A stretch of DNA of 64,000 nucleotides, from the NCBI RefSeq assembly GCF_004028095.1, contig NZ_SBHM01000007.1, forward strand, positions 496,001 through 560,000, read 5' to 3'. The notes beneath the pieces are model-generated. The model saw nothing but the letters and a program-made list of their open reading frames with translations. It made no database searches and was not told where the DNA came from. Shown here piece by piece: positions 54,850 to 63,005 of this stretch. How positions within the stretch are numbered: the stretch's first letter is position 1; the number at the start of each line of letters is the position of its first letter. The translations under genes and the position numbers were made by a program. This stretch comes from Paenarthrobacter ureafaciens. GTDB lineage: Bacteria > Actinomycetota > Actinomycetes > Actinomycetales > Micrococcaceae.

Positions 54850-55575
54850 TCAGAGCTCCTTCCGGCCGAGTACCAACACCGCGCCAATGCCCGAAAGGGC
54901 AATCCACGCCAGGAAGACCAAGGACGCTTGAATGGGCGGCAATAAGCCCTCGAACGGCACCGAGCTGATCCCGGCCAAGGCACCGGAAGGAAGCCAGCGG
55001 GCCACCTCGGTGGAATTTGCCAGCAGGGGTAATTCCACGGCTAACGGGACCAACATCGCCGCTACCGTGGTGGCGTAGTAGTGACGGATGATCCAGCCAA
55101 GCGAACAACCCCATACCCCACCGAGTACCGAGGCAAGCAGGACGCCCGGAAGAAACCGCCAGGCATCGGGAACCAGCACTCCTGCCCGGGCTTCGGGTAT
55201 GGACCACAGCATCAGGCTCGCTGCCCACAGTCCAGTCCCCGCCAAGGCAACGATCAGTGCCACAGCAACGGCAGCAGCGTACTTGATCAGCACCAGCCGG
55301 GTCAGGCCGCACATCACCACACTGCGCTTGAGTGTTCCGTAATAGGCCTCCCGTGACACTACGTAGCTACCCGCGAATACACTCACAATTGCCATGGTTG
55401 CCGCCAAAGCCCAGAAGATCCTGGCGTTCTCGACGGCGGTCAGGCCACCGGCGGTCCTCGGCCAGCCGAGGAAGTTGCTGACGAACCACGGAATAAGGAT
55501 GCTGAAACCTAGTACGCCCAGAAAAGAATAGCCACTGAAAAACCTCAACAACTCCGAACGCAGCATGCCCATCAC
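54850..55575 (-). CDS. ABC-2 type permease 1 of the RiPP cluster
   Basis: A 241-residue membrane protein with six TM segments and the ABC-2 loop SREAYYGTLKRSVVMCGLTR between TM2 and TM3. GTG start overlaps the ATPase stop (GTGA). Pairs with permease 2. Confidence 0.83.
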   Translation of the reverse strand: MMGMLRSELLRFFSGYSFLGVLGFSILIPWFVSNFLGWPRTAGGLTAVENARIFWALAATMAIVSVFAGSYVVSREAYYGTLKRSVVMCGLTRLVLIKYAAAVAVALIVALAGTGLWAASLMLWSIPEARAGVLVPDAWRFLPGVLLASVLGGVWGCSLGWIIRHYYATTVAAMLVPLAVELPLLANSTEVARWLPSGALAGISSVPFEGLLPPIQASLVFLAWIALSGIGAVLVLGRKEL

Positions 55576-56282
55576 GGCGCACCCTCCAGGATCCTGAAGT
55601 AGGCAGCCTCAAGGCTTCCGTTCCCCACACGTTTTGCCTCGTCGAGAGATCCCTGAAACAACATCCGCCGTTTCAGGACTACTACCTCGTCGGCAACCTG
55701 CTCCAGCTCCAGCAGCTGATGGCTTGAGACAAGGACGCTCCCACCAGTGGAAGCAAAGTCCCTGAGGAAGCCTCGCAGCCAGTGGATACCTTCGGGGTCC
55801 AATCCGTTAGCCGGTTCGTCCAAAACCAAGAGTTCCGGGTTGCCAATCAATGCCGAAGCGATCCCCAGCCGCTGCTTCATGCCCAGTGAGTAGTCCTTGA
55901 CCTTCCTGTTGGCCTGCGCCGTCAGGTCCACTTGGGCAAGGACGCGTTCCACATCCACCTTGCCCACCCCGGCGGCCATCTGGCAGATACGGAGGTGGCG
56001 CCGGCCGGTCAGTCCGTCCTCCACGTCCATCCCATCTAGATTGACGCCAACCCTGCGGGCTGGCCTGTTCAGTGAGCGATAGTCGGTGCCGAACACCCTC
56101 GCATGGCCGGACGTCGGATCCAGCAGCCCCGTAAGTCCTGCGAGCGCAGTGCTCTTCCCAGCACCATTGGGGCCGATCAGCCCCACAACACGGCCAGCAG
56201 GAACATCAAAGGTAAGGTCCTCGACGGCAAGCTGCGTTCCACGCCATTTGGTGAATCCGTGAAAACTCGCATGAATGGTCAT
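55572..56282 (-). CDS. ABC transporter ATPase of the RiPP cluster
   Basis: A 236-residue ATPase: Walker A GPNGAGKST, signature YSLGMKQRLG, Walker B LLVLDEPANGLDPEG, His in VSSHQL. The LGMKQRLG signature is of the drug/bacteriocin immunity type (BcrA-like). ATG overlaps the stop of the protease gene (ATGA). Energises the two permeases downstream. Confidence 0.93.
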   Translation of the reverse strand: MTIHASFHGFTKWRGTQLAVEDLTFDVPAGRVVGLIGPNGAGKSTALAGLTGLLDPTSGHARVFGTDYRSLNRPARRVGVNLDGMDVEDGLTGRRHLRICQMAAGVGKVDVERVLAQVDLTAQANRKVKDYSLGMKQRLGIASALIGNPELLVLDEPANGLDPEGIHWLRGFLRDFASTGGSVLVSSHQLLELEQVADEVVVLKRRMLFQGSLDEAKRVGNGSLEAAYFRILEGAP

Positions 56283-57931
56283 CTGTTTTCCTTTCCCGCG
56301 TTTTCCGGCCACAGGGGAGATGACGTCACTGCAGTCCAGAGGCACTCCCCCAGGGTGGTTCGGACGTTGCTGGTCACCTCTGCGCGACCATGGGCGGGCA
56401 GGTCAACATGCGCAGCCCGGATGTCGGCGTCGTAGGCAATGACTGGAACGGTTATGCCCGGCAGGGTCACCGGCGCAATGCTCTCCAGTGGGGCGTTGGC
56501 TTCCGACGGCGGCACGGAACCTATAGTGGCCAGCCCCAGTTCTGTGTGGACTACTGTTCCTTGCGTCTGCAGGCTGACCCTGTCCCCTGCGTCGATCGAC
56601 GGCAACTTCGAGTCCTTGGGAAAAACGATGCTCAACTGCCCTGCTTCCAACGAATATCCTGCTGCTTGTACAGATGACACCGGGACGGTGGCGAGCACGG
56701 CCGACGTCAAACCAGCGCCAAGAAGCAAGGCCAAGGTCCGACGCCAAAGGGTGCTGCCATTCGCGGCGGCAGTGCGGAAGAACCGAACGATGCCTTTGAC
56801 CGTCAGTACCGCCAGGAGCCCGATCAGCAAGGCCACCGTCGCATGACCCGCCATTCCGATCTGCAGGAAGACCGGAACAAGGCGTTGGCAACCGACCACC
56901 ACAAAGCAGATTCCAGCGGCGAAACTGGCTAGTCCGAAGAGCGCGAGGAAGCCGGAGCGCGGCACCTGCACGGTGGTGCCAAGAGCGTAGCGACCAACAA
57001 CTTCCTCGGCAGCAGCCAGAGACTTACGACGCAGGTGGGGTATGTCCAACGCAGACATTAGGGCCACGTATCCGTCCAGTTTGATGAACGGGAAGAGGTT
57101 CAGAAGGGCGACCGTGTAACAAAGCACTCCGTAGAGGAGCAGGCCATCCTTGAGCGGAGAAGTTGCCATGAAGGCCTGGCCACACAGCGCCAAGCTACCC
57201 AATCCAACGTGAACCAAAGGACCGGCCAGGGCCACCATCACGCGTTGTTTCCTGGAGGCGAGCCGCCAGCCATCGGTGACATCGCAGAAGAACGCCGGAG
57301 ACAGGTAGAACAGCATGATGCCGATGCGTCGGGGTTTGCCCCCAAAGTAGGACAGCGCCAAGCCGTGGCCAAGCTCATGGAGCAGGGTTGAGGCAAACAT
57401 TGCTGCCGCCACGCCAAGGTAGGTTGGCAAAGGGAGCGGAGACGAGAAGAGCCTCACGATTTCCGGCCCGGCTGAGCTCACGACGAGGAGTCCTCCCAGA
57501 AGGGCTATGGCCAGCAGCGCCAACGACCCCCTGCGGAGCAGGAACGTCACAACGGGATGGAGGGCAAGGAGCACGCTGCTTGGATCGAACAGCGTCAGTT
57601 GAACTGTCAGAGGGGCACGGAACTGGACTCTTCGCGGTGCGTTTCTCCGTGATCCGGCGTCGAAAATTCCGGTCGGCGCAACTCGCTCCACCACGCTTCC
57701 CACATCAGACGCAGTCCAGGGAGCACCCAACGTCAGTGCTATCTGACCGGCGTCCTTTTCACCGTCCAGTTCCTTGAGCACGGACGCCACGTCCTGCGAG
57801 ATCCGTGCCCTCGGCACTCCGTCGAGGGCCACGATCCATGGGCCGACGTCGTCTGCTGGTGGCTCAATGGAAGCATGGGACGCCAGCCGAACCGGCCACT
57901 GCGGCTCGGCGCGATTCCTTGTGCCCTTCAT
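56279..57931 (-). CDS. daptide-type M50 intramembrane metalloprotease
   Basis: A 550-residue protease. Residues about 30-95 look like a PqqD-type peptide-binding fold (SQDVASVLKELDGEKDAGQIAL...). The membrane part has the zinc motif H185-E-L-G-H189 (STLLHELGHGLALSYFGG) and the second site LDGY at 285-288, as in M50/site-2 proteases, with about ten TM segments. A C-terminal extracytoplasmic beta-rich domain ends the protein. In daptide clusters such a protease removes the leader. The start MKGTRNR overlaps the YcaO stop (ATGA). Confidence 0.88.
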   Translation of the reverse strand: MKGTRNRAEPQWPVRLASHASIEPPADDVGPWIVALDGVPRARISQDVASVLKELDGEKDAGQIALTLGAPWTASDVGSVVERVAPTGIFDAGSRRNAPRRVQFRAPLTVQLTLFDPSSVLLALHPVVTFLLRRGSLALLAIALLGGLLVVSSAGPEIVRLFSSPLPLPTYLGVAAAMFASTLLHELGHGLALSYFGGKPRRIGIMLFYLSPAFFCDVTDGWRLASRKQRVMVALAGPLVHVGLGSLALCGQAFMATSPLKDGLLLYGVLCYTVALLNLFPFIKLDGYVALMSALDIPHLRRKSLAAAEEVVGRYALGTTVQVPRSGFLALFGLASFAAGICFVVVGCQRLVPVFLQIGMAGHATVALLIGLLAVLTVKGIVRFFRTAAANGSTLWRRTLALLLGAGLTSAVLATVPVSSVQAAGYSLEAGQLSIVFPKDSKLPSIDAGDRVSLQTQGTVVHTELGLATIGSVPPSEANAPLESIAPVTLPGITVPVIAYDADIRAAHVDLPAHGRAEVTSNVRTTLGECLWTAVTSSPLWPENAGKENR

Positions 57932-59127
57932 ATCAGCGGATGGGGCATGGTTTGCGAGCGGACAATACCTGGCCGGTGTGGGGCCAAACTTTTGGTTTCG
58001 TCCATGGACAGTTGCACGGCGCCGGGACACACCACTTTGCCCGTATGCCAGCCGTGGTTCCTGATGGCGGCGGGCAGCCTATGGGTCAGGTCCACCCATT
58101 GAGGGCTGATGTTCCGGCCGGCAAAGTACGCCGCCAGGTGGTTAACCCCCGGTACGTCGAACCCCTCAGGAATCGGAGTCGGCGGAAAGGAACGGACCCA
58201 TTCCTCCAGCCGTGCAACGGCTGAAGCGGTATTCCAAAAGTCCGCACGCGAGGCGTCATCGGTGACCGAACCGCCGGCGTCAGATGAAGGGCGTCTCGAC
58301 AGGAACAGCTCCCGTATCTGCAATCCCTCCTGCATGGCTCCCAGCAGCGCTGAACCTGGACCGGCGGCCGCTTTAAGTCCCACGGCGCCGAAGGGAGCTG
58401 ATTCGTTTGCGCCGGTAATAAAGCAGGCAGCCACTACCAGGGGCGCTGCGGTCGGGACAAGGGCCAGGGTGAACACCACGCCCTGGGCCAACGCTGCTTC
58501 CGTCAACATAGCGAGACTCCTGGCCGTGGGTGATGCCGGCAGGCTGCGGATGTCTATCTTTTGGAGGGGCGCCCCGGAGTACCAGGAAGTCAGGAACGCA
58601 TCCCGCTCAATGACCTCCGCCAGGCCGGATGCCTGGGCGAAGGACTGGGAAGGCCCCGAAGCAGCACCGTTGGGCGAGGGGTCAAACAACCGGTCCCATT
58701 CGGAGACCGTGGAAGCGCCGGGGCAATAATCAACAACCGGACCCGGAACCCGGGACTCTCCCCCGGTGAGCAGATTCGTAGCGCGGTACCAAGGAAGATC
58801 ACAGGCAAGCGCTGAAGCGCGGCCCAGCCCTCCGGTAACAAAGTCGATCCGCCGCCCAACGTCGTTCTGCACGTGCAGATGATCGGCATCGGCTGACGCA
58901 GGCACCAACGCGTAACGCTCCACGGCCTCGCCGGCGCCCCTCATCAGCGACCGCCGTCGGCTGACATCGAAAGCCCCGACGGCGGAGGCGAACCCTTGTT
59001 CGGTGATCTCGCCGTTGGCGAGCATCGCCACGGTCCGCCAGAGTCCGACGTCGTTGGGCGGGTACACCGTGGACTCGGAGACCAGCCCCAGCGCGGGGTC
59101 GAGGGTCAGTATGGGGTCCAGGTTCAC
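57928..59127 (-). CDS. YcaO-domain enzyme
   Basis: A 399-residue YcaO. ATP/Mg-binding motifs are visible: GEAVERYAL (66-74), SGLAEVIERDAF (167-178) and MQEGLQIREL (265-274). The C-terminus ends MPHPLI, recalling the Pro-rich YcaO tail. The GTG start overlaps the methyltransferase stop (GTGA). YcaO enzymes phosphorylate backbone amides to form azolines, amidines, thioamides or macroamidines. The three precursors lack Cys, so Ser/Thr- or amine-directed chemistry is more likely. No TfuA or E1-like partner is present. Confidence 0.88.
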   Translation of the reverse strand: MNLDPILTLDPALGLVSESTVYPPNDVGLWRTVAMLANGEITEQGFASAVGAFDVSRRRSLMRGAGEAVERYALVPASADADHLHVQNDVGRRIDFVTGGLGRASALACDLPWYRATNLLTGGESRVPGPVVDYCPGASTVSEWDRLFDPSPNGAASGPSQSFAQASGLAEVIERDAFLTSWYSGAPLQKIDIRSLPASPTARSLAMLTEAALAQGVVFTLALVPTAAPLVVAACFITGANESAPFGAVGLKAAAGPGSALLGAMQEGLQIRELFLSRRPSSDAGGSVTDDASRADFWNTASAVARLEEWVRSFPPTPIPEGFDVPGVNHLAAYFAGRNISPQWVDLTHRLPAAIRNHGWHTGKVVCPGAVQLSMDETKSLAPHRPGIVRSQTMPHPLI

Positions 59128-59942
59128 AGTCCACACACCCAAAGCTCGATGTCTTTCAACGCGGGATTCGGGTTGGCGATGCGGACGGGCCTGCGTTCAA
59201 GGACCTTCAGGCCCTCACCCAGGATTTCTTCCTCGATCAACGCGTTGCTGACAAAGGCGACGTCGCTTGCGTACGCGGATGACCGATAGGTCCCGCCTTC
59301 GTTGAAGCGAACATGAATCATGGTCACGCGGCGGGAGCCGTTGACGGCGTCCCTGCTTTCTGCGGTGATCAGGAAGGCGTCCTCCCCCAGGGCCGAAACT
59401 GTTGGTTCGCCGTCGTAGTGTGCCGCGCCTTGGTGACTGTCCGCGTTGAGGACTGTGAGCAGGAAACGGCCACCGGGACTCATCGCGGTGCGGACCGCCC
59501 GGAATAATTGTCTGCGTTCTTCCCTGTCCAGGAGAGTCACGGAACTGGCACCGAGCACGACGCAACCGTAACCGCCGTCGAACTCCAACCGGGACATGTC
59601 ACCGTTCAGCAGTTCCACCTCCGCCTGCCGCGGGTTGAAGGCCATGGTACGGATTTTCGCGCGGAGCATCTCCAGCATCTCCGGAGAGGAGTCGACGGCG
59701 GTGACCGGACGTCCCAGCGGCAACAGGGCACGCGTGATGCGCCCTGATCCGGCCGCCAGTTCCAGAATGGGGCCCGTGGTCCTGCGTGCGGCGGCTTGGA
59801 TTTCAGGCAGTTCCGTGAGGTCGTTCTCGGTGATCTGGTCATAGAGGCGCGAGCCGGAGACGCTGTAAAGGTCCTCAGGCGGGTCCATATGTCCAAGGAT
59901 GCGAAGGATGGCGTCTGCGGTTTTGTCAGGAGCGGGGTTCAT
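59124..59942 (-). CDS. daptide-type SAM methyltransferase
   Basis: A 272-residue class I methyltransferase: PILELAAGSGRITRALLPLG (motif I, 59-69), VTAVDSSPEML, and YGCVVLGASSVTLLD. The start MNPAPDK follows AAGGACA. In daptides this enzyme dimethylates the new C-terminal amine. It follows the precursor genes after a stem-loop and is coupled to YcaO. Confidence 0.85.
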   Translation of the reverse strand: MNPAPDKTADAILRILGHMDPPEDLYSVSGSRLYDQITENDLTELPEIQAAARRTTGPILELAAGSGRITRALLPLGRPVTAVDSSPEMLEMLRAKIRTMAFNPRQAEVELLNGDMSRLEFDGGYGCVVLGASSVTLLDREERRQLFRAVRTAMSPGGRFLLTVLNADSHQGAAHYDGEPTVSALGEDAFLITAESRDAVNGSRRVTMIHVRFNEGGTYRSSAYASDVAFVSNALIEEEILGEGLKVLERRPVRIANPNPALKDIELWVCGL

Positions 59943-59969
59943 CAGAGTGTCCTTGGGCAGGTGGTGGGA

Positions 59970-60010
59970 GCGCACGCGGGCAGTCGAGGAAGGAAACCAC
60001 CCGCGTGCGC
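59970..60010 (-). terminator. stem-loop between precursors and modifying enzymes
   Basis: An 11-bp GC stem (GCGCACGCGGG with CCCGCGTGCGC) and 19-nt loop, no T-run on the minus strand. Probably limits read-through from abundant precursor mRNA or protects its 3' end. Confidence 0.7.
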
Positions 60011-60023
60011 GGCTTGGGGGTGG

Positions 60024-60149
60024 CTAGGTCGTCGCGATTGCGACGACGACGCCGGCGATGATGATCACGTCACCAACGCGCATGTACCAGGGGGTTTCAT
60101 CCGGGGTGTCGAGGTTCTCGAGTTCTTCGACCTGGAGTTGAAGTGTCAT
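60024..60149 (-). CDS. daptide-type precursor peptide A3
   Basis: A 41-residue peptide beginning MTLQLQVEELENLDTPDET and ending VVVAIATT. ATG follows AAAGGAGG. The leader shows the E-E-L-E-x-L-D-T-P-D motif shared with the sister peptides; the C-terminal half is a hydrophobic helix ending in Thr, the residue converted to the dimethylated diamine in daptides. Core boundary not determined. Confidence 0.85.
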   Translation of the reverse strand: MTLQLQVEELENLDTPDETPWYMRVGDVIIIAGVVVAIATT

Positions 60150-60194
60150 GCCTGCCTCCTTTCTGTTGCTTGCGGCTAATGAAGTCGCCATTGG

Positions 60195-60320
60195 CTAGGT
60201 GATGCCGACGGCGATGAGTCCCAGGGCCACTCCCTGGGATACGCCGATAAACCAGTTGTTGAAGTCAGGGGTGTCCAAGGCCTCAAGCTCTTGGATGGAA
60301 AGATTGAGTTGCTTCTGCAT
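60195..60320 (-). CDS. daptide-type precursor peptide A2
   Basis: A 41-residue peptide with N-terminal MQKQLNLSIQELEALDTPD, then a Trp/Phe-containing turn and hydrophobic C-terminus GLIAVGIT ending in Thr. Strong ribosome-binding site (GAAGGAGGTGAAC). Same leader motif as A1 and A3. No Cys. Confidence 0.88.
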   Translation of the reverse strand: MQKQLNLSIQELEALDTPDFNNWFIGVSQGVALGLIAVGIT

Positions 60321-60373
60321 GTTCACCTCCTTCTGTGCTTGTTGGACGGGGTGCCAGCTGAGTTGACGGGATC

Positions 60374-60514
60374 TCAGGTGATGCCGACGGTGATGGTGAT
60401 GATGGCCAGGCCAACGGTGATGCCGTGGATCCTTTCGCTCCAGTCATCCGGTACAGCGATGGTTTCCAGCTCCTGAATCCCAAGATCCAAGGGCCTGTGT
60501 GCAGTGCTGATCAT
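60374..60514 (-). CDS. daptide-type precursor peptide A1
   Basis: A 46-residue peptide: MISTAHRPLDLGIQELETIA, then VPDDWSERIHG and a very hydrophobic tail ending ITITVGIT with C-terminal Thr. Near-perfect ribosome-binding site AAAGGAGGTGAC. First precursor after the dehydrogenase gene. Leader motif L-x-L-x-I-Q-E-L-E is shared with A2. Confidence 0.88.
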   Translation of the reverse strand: MISTAHRPLDLGIQELETIAVPDDWSERIHGITVGLAIITITVGIT

Positions 60515-60541
60515 GTAGTCACCTCCTTTCCCTTGCCGGTG

Positions 60542-60555
60542 GGTAATGCCTTACC
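60542..60555. promoter_or_regulatory. palindrome before precursor genes
   Basis: GGTAATGCCTTACC lies 27 bp upstream of precursor A1; another GGTAA follows at about 60569. It could be an operator for an internal promoter or a small processing hairpin. Confidence 0.45.
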
Positions 60556-60588
60556 GCAGGTGCCGAGCGGTAAGCAGTGGGGCGCGGC

Positions 60589-61743
60589 TCAGGTGAGAGC
60601 TGCGCGCAGGACGTGTTGGATTTGGACCGCGCCAATGCCGCGAAGCATGGGGAGCACTCCGCCCCAGTTACGGACGGCGGCAGTGGAGGCATCCTTGATG
60701 GTTCCTTCGCTGCAGCCGCTCAACCTCGGGATGTCCCACTGGTGAATGAGTTCGGCAATACCTTTGGAGGGACGCACGTCGAAGGCTTCTTCGCTGTTTG
60801 CCGCCGACCAAAGCCTGCGAAGCCGGTCGGCGTCACCCCACGGGAAATTGCCCCGCTCGATTTCCTCCCAGATGGGCGCAATCAGTGGCGCGGTTGCAGC
60901 CATCTTCCGGGCGCCGGTCAGGTAGGCCAGTTCGTTGGCCACGTACCAATGCTTGGCGCCGTATGGGTTGCGTCCCGTCAACGACCAGCCGGTGTGGGTT
61001 TCCATACTCAGCCGGGCAACAAGCAGGCGATTCTCGGGCGAGTCCTCTTTCCTCAAGTGCTCTCCCAAGCGAACGATCCGCGCCAGGAGGTGGTGGCCGT
61101 CGTCGTCGAACATGCTGGCCGCGCTCCCCGCCATGGTTCCGGCCACACGCATGAAGGCTTCCAGCAGTCCTTCCAGTACCAGGCTCCGCGGCAGGGTGGC
61201 GAGGTGGCCGGCGTCGAGCACTGCTACGTCTCCGGCCAACTGGGGTGACGCCAGCAGGCGCCGCCCGACGGCGGTATCCAGACACGCAACCGCACTGACT
61301 TCCGCGCCGGTCCCCACTGTGGACGGGAGGAGAACGGTTTTGGGTCGTTTGCCTGTGTAGGGAACAGGCGGCAGTACCAAGAGTCCGGAGCGCTTCGCGT
61401 GGCGTTCCACGAAGATTGCCAGGCTTGGATCGGCGGAGAACATAGCGGCGAGCTTGACCGCGTCCAGGATCGATCCCCCGCCCAGCGCCACCACCGTGTC
61501 CAGCCGGTGTTCCTGGATGAACCCCACTACCTCACGCAGCGTCCCTACACTGACGGGAACTGCATCCAGTGCCAGGCCGGCCACTCCCCGGAGGTCACCG
61601 TCCAACAGCGTGCTTTGATGCGCGACGAGGGCTGCGTCGATCACAAGCCCCACGCGTCCGCGGGTCAGTGAACCCACGTATTTAGGGCTCATTCCGGACG
61701 CCAAAATGACGCAACGCGTTTTCCACGTTCTGTCCGCGATCAT
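60589..61743 (-). CDS. daptide-type iron-ADH-family dehydrogenase
   Basis: A 384-residue member of the iron-containing alcohol dehydrogenase fold. NAD motif GGGSILDAVK (88-97) and STVGTGAEVSAVA are present. The usual metal-ligand stretch D-x-x-x-H is replaced by LEGLLEAF, while a His remains in GAKHWYVANELA. In daptides this enzyme oxidatively decarboxylates the C-terminal Thr. The ATG overlaps the aminotransferase stop (ATGA). Confidence 0.87.
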   Translation of the reverse strand: MIADRTWKTRCVILASGMSPKYVGSLTRGRVGLVIDAALVAHQSTLLDGDLRGVAGLALDAVPVSVGTLREVVGFIQEHRLDTVVALGGGSILDAVKLAAMFSADPSLAIFVERHAKRSGLLVLPPVPYTGKRPKTVLLPSTVGTGAEVSAVACLDTAVGRRLLASPQLAGDVAVLDAGHLATLPRSLVLEGLLEAFMRVAGTMAGSAASMFDDDGHHLLARIVRLGEHLRKEDSPENRLLVARLSMETHTGWSLTGRNPYGAKHWYVANELAYLTGARKMAATAPLIAPIWEEIERGNFPWGDADRLRRLWSAANSEEAFDVRPSKGIAELIHQWDIPRLSGCSEGTIKDASTAAVRNWGGVLPMLRGIGAVQIQHVLRAALT

Positions 61744-63005
61744 GCGAAGACCCCGTCCCTGCGAGCTGCACGGATTCCTTGCGCGATTGCAGTGTGGAGC
61801 TCCTGGAAGTCCTCCTCCATATAGGTCAGGGCAGGGAGGAGCTGGATGCGTCCGGGGCCAGGCTGCACAATGGCACCAGCGCCATGAATGCGATTCACGA
61901 CGGCGAGCGTCGCCCGTGCGTGGAGCGGCACCCCGTTGTCCGAGTACAGCTTGAGGCCCCGCATGCATCCACGGCCGGTTGATTCGCCAACTCCGTCGAT
62001 GCTTTGAAGGTCTCGAATCAGTTCATAGAGCCCCACACTGACGTTGCGTGTGAGCCTTTCATGGCCCACCCGTGCCATTTCCCCAATCGTGGCAAGAATC
62101 GCTGCGCAGGCGGCAGGTGTGCCGGCTTGGGTTTCACCGTGGACGAAGACCGCTCCGGTGTGGTCAAACGTCTCCGTGACTTTGGTGCCCACCAGGAGTG
62201 CAGCACAGGCACTGGTCCCGTTGGTGAGGCCTTTTGATGTGACGATGACATCCGGCGCTTCCGGCCATTCGTCCGTAACGAACCAGGAGTGTATCCGGCC
62301 GAAACCCGTCGCTACCTCGTCGGCCACCAGCAGGAAGCCCCGTTCCTCCCTGTGTGCAAGGAGGGCCGTGATGAAGTCTGCGGGTACGGCCTCGGCTCCG
62401 GAGCCAAGCACAGGTTCCACTACAACGGCTGCCACGCGGTGGCCCTCCCGACGCATCAGGTTCTCCAGCTCGGCTCCGCCGTCATCAAACCTGACGTGCC
62501 GGATGTTGCGGGTGTCCACACCATAGAGGGGCTGCCCGAGATCGTCCCCGCTGAGGCTCTGGCTGCCATACGTCAGACCGTGGTAGCTGCCCCGCAAGCC
62601 GACAATCAGTTTCCGCTCGGGTTCACCGATCACTATGCAGTACTGCCTGGCCAGCTTCATGACGGCATCGTTGGCGGCACTTCCGGAGGTTGAGAAAATG
62701 ACTTTCCCAAAGGGGTGTGCCGGAAGCTGCAGCAGTGCTTCGGCGGCCTCAATGGCGTGGGTGTGTGCGCTGCGGAACAGCGGCAGGTAGGACGCACTCT
62801 CCAGTGCTGCGGCCACTGCTTTGGCGATCGCCCGGTTTCCAAATCCCAGGTTGGCGTTCCAGAGCCCGCTTTTCGCGCAAAGCCGGCGTTGGCCGTCCCT
62901 AAAGGTGACGTGAACGCCGTCGGCGGCTACTGCCGTATGGGTGTCAGGATTGAAGTCCCGCTGCTCCACCAAGGGCACCCAGAGGGGAAGGCTTGTTCGG
63001 GTCAT
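61740..63005 (-). CDS. daptide-type class III aminotransferase
   Basis: A 421-residue PLP enzyme. STSGSAANDA (phosphate loop), YHG (141-143), Asp229-Glu230 in VADEVATGFGR and PLP Lys258 in VTSKGLTNG. It would transaminate the C-terminal ketone left by decarboxylation. ATG overlaps the upstream stop by one base (TGATG). Confidence 0.93.
   Translation of the reverse strand: MTRTSLPLWVPLVEQRDFNPDTHTAVAADGVHVTFRDGQRRLCAKSGLWNANLGFGNRAIAKAVAAALESASYLPLFRSAHTHAIEAAEALLQLPAHPFGKVIFSTSGSAANDAVMKLARQYCIVIGEPERKLIVGLRGSYHGLTYGSQSLSGDDLGQPLYGVDTRNIRHVRFDDGGAELENLMRREGHRVAAVVVEPVLGSGAEAVPADFITALLAHREERGFLLVADEVATGFGRIHSWFVTDEWPEAPDVIVTSKGLTNGTSACAALLVGTKVTETFDHTGAVFVHGETQAGTPAACAAILATIGEMARVGHERLTRNVSVGLYELIRDLQSIDGVGESTGRGCMRGLKLYSDNGVPLHARATLAVVNRIHGAGAIVQPGPGRIQLLPALTYMEEDFQELHTAIAQGIRAARRDGVFA

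Noticed and set aside
57928..60514. Thiazole/oxazole-modified microcin or lasso peptide cluster
   Set aside because: YcaO is present but no flavin dehydrogenase, E1-like partner, lasso cyclase or Cys-rich precursor; the dehydrogenase, aminotransferase and Thr-ended peptides fit daptides much better.
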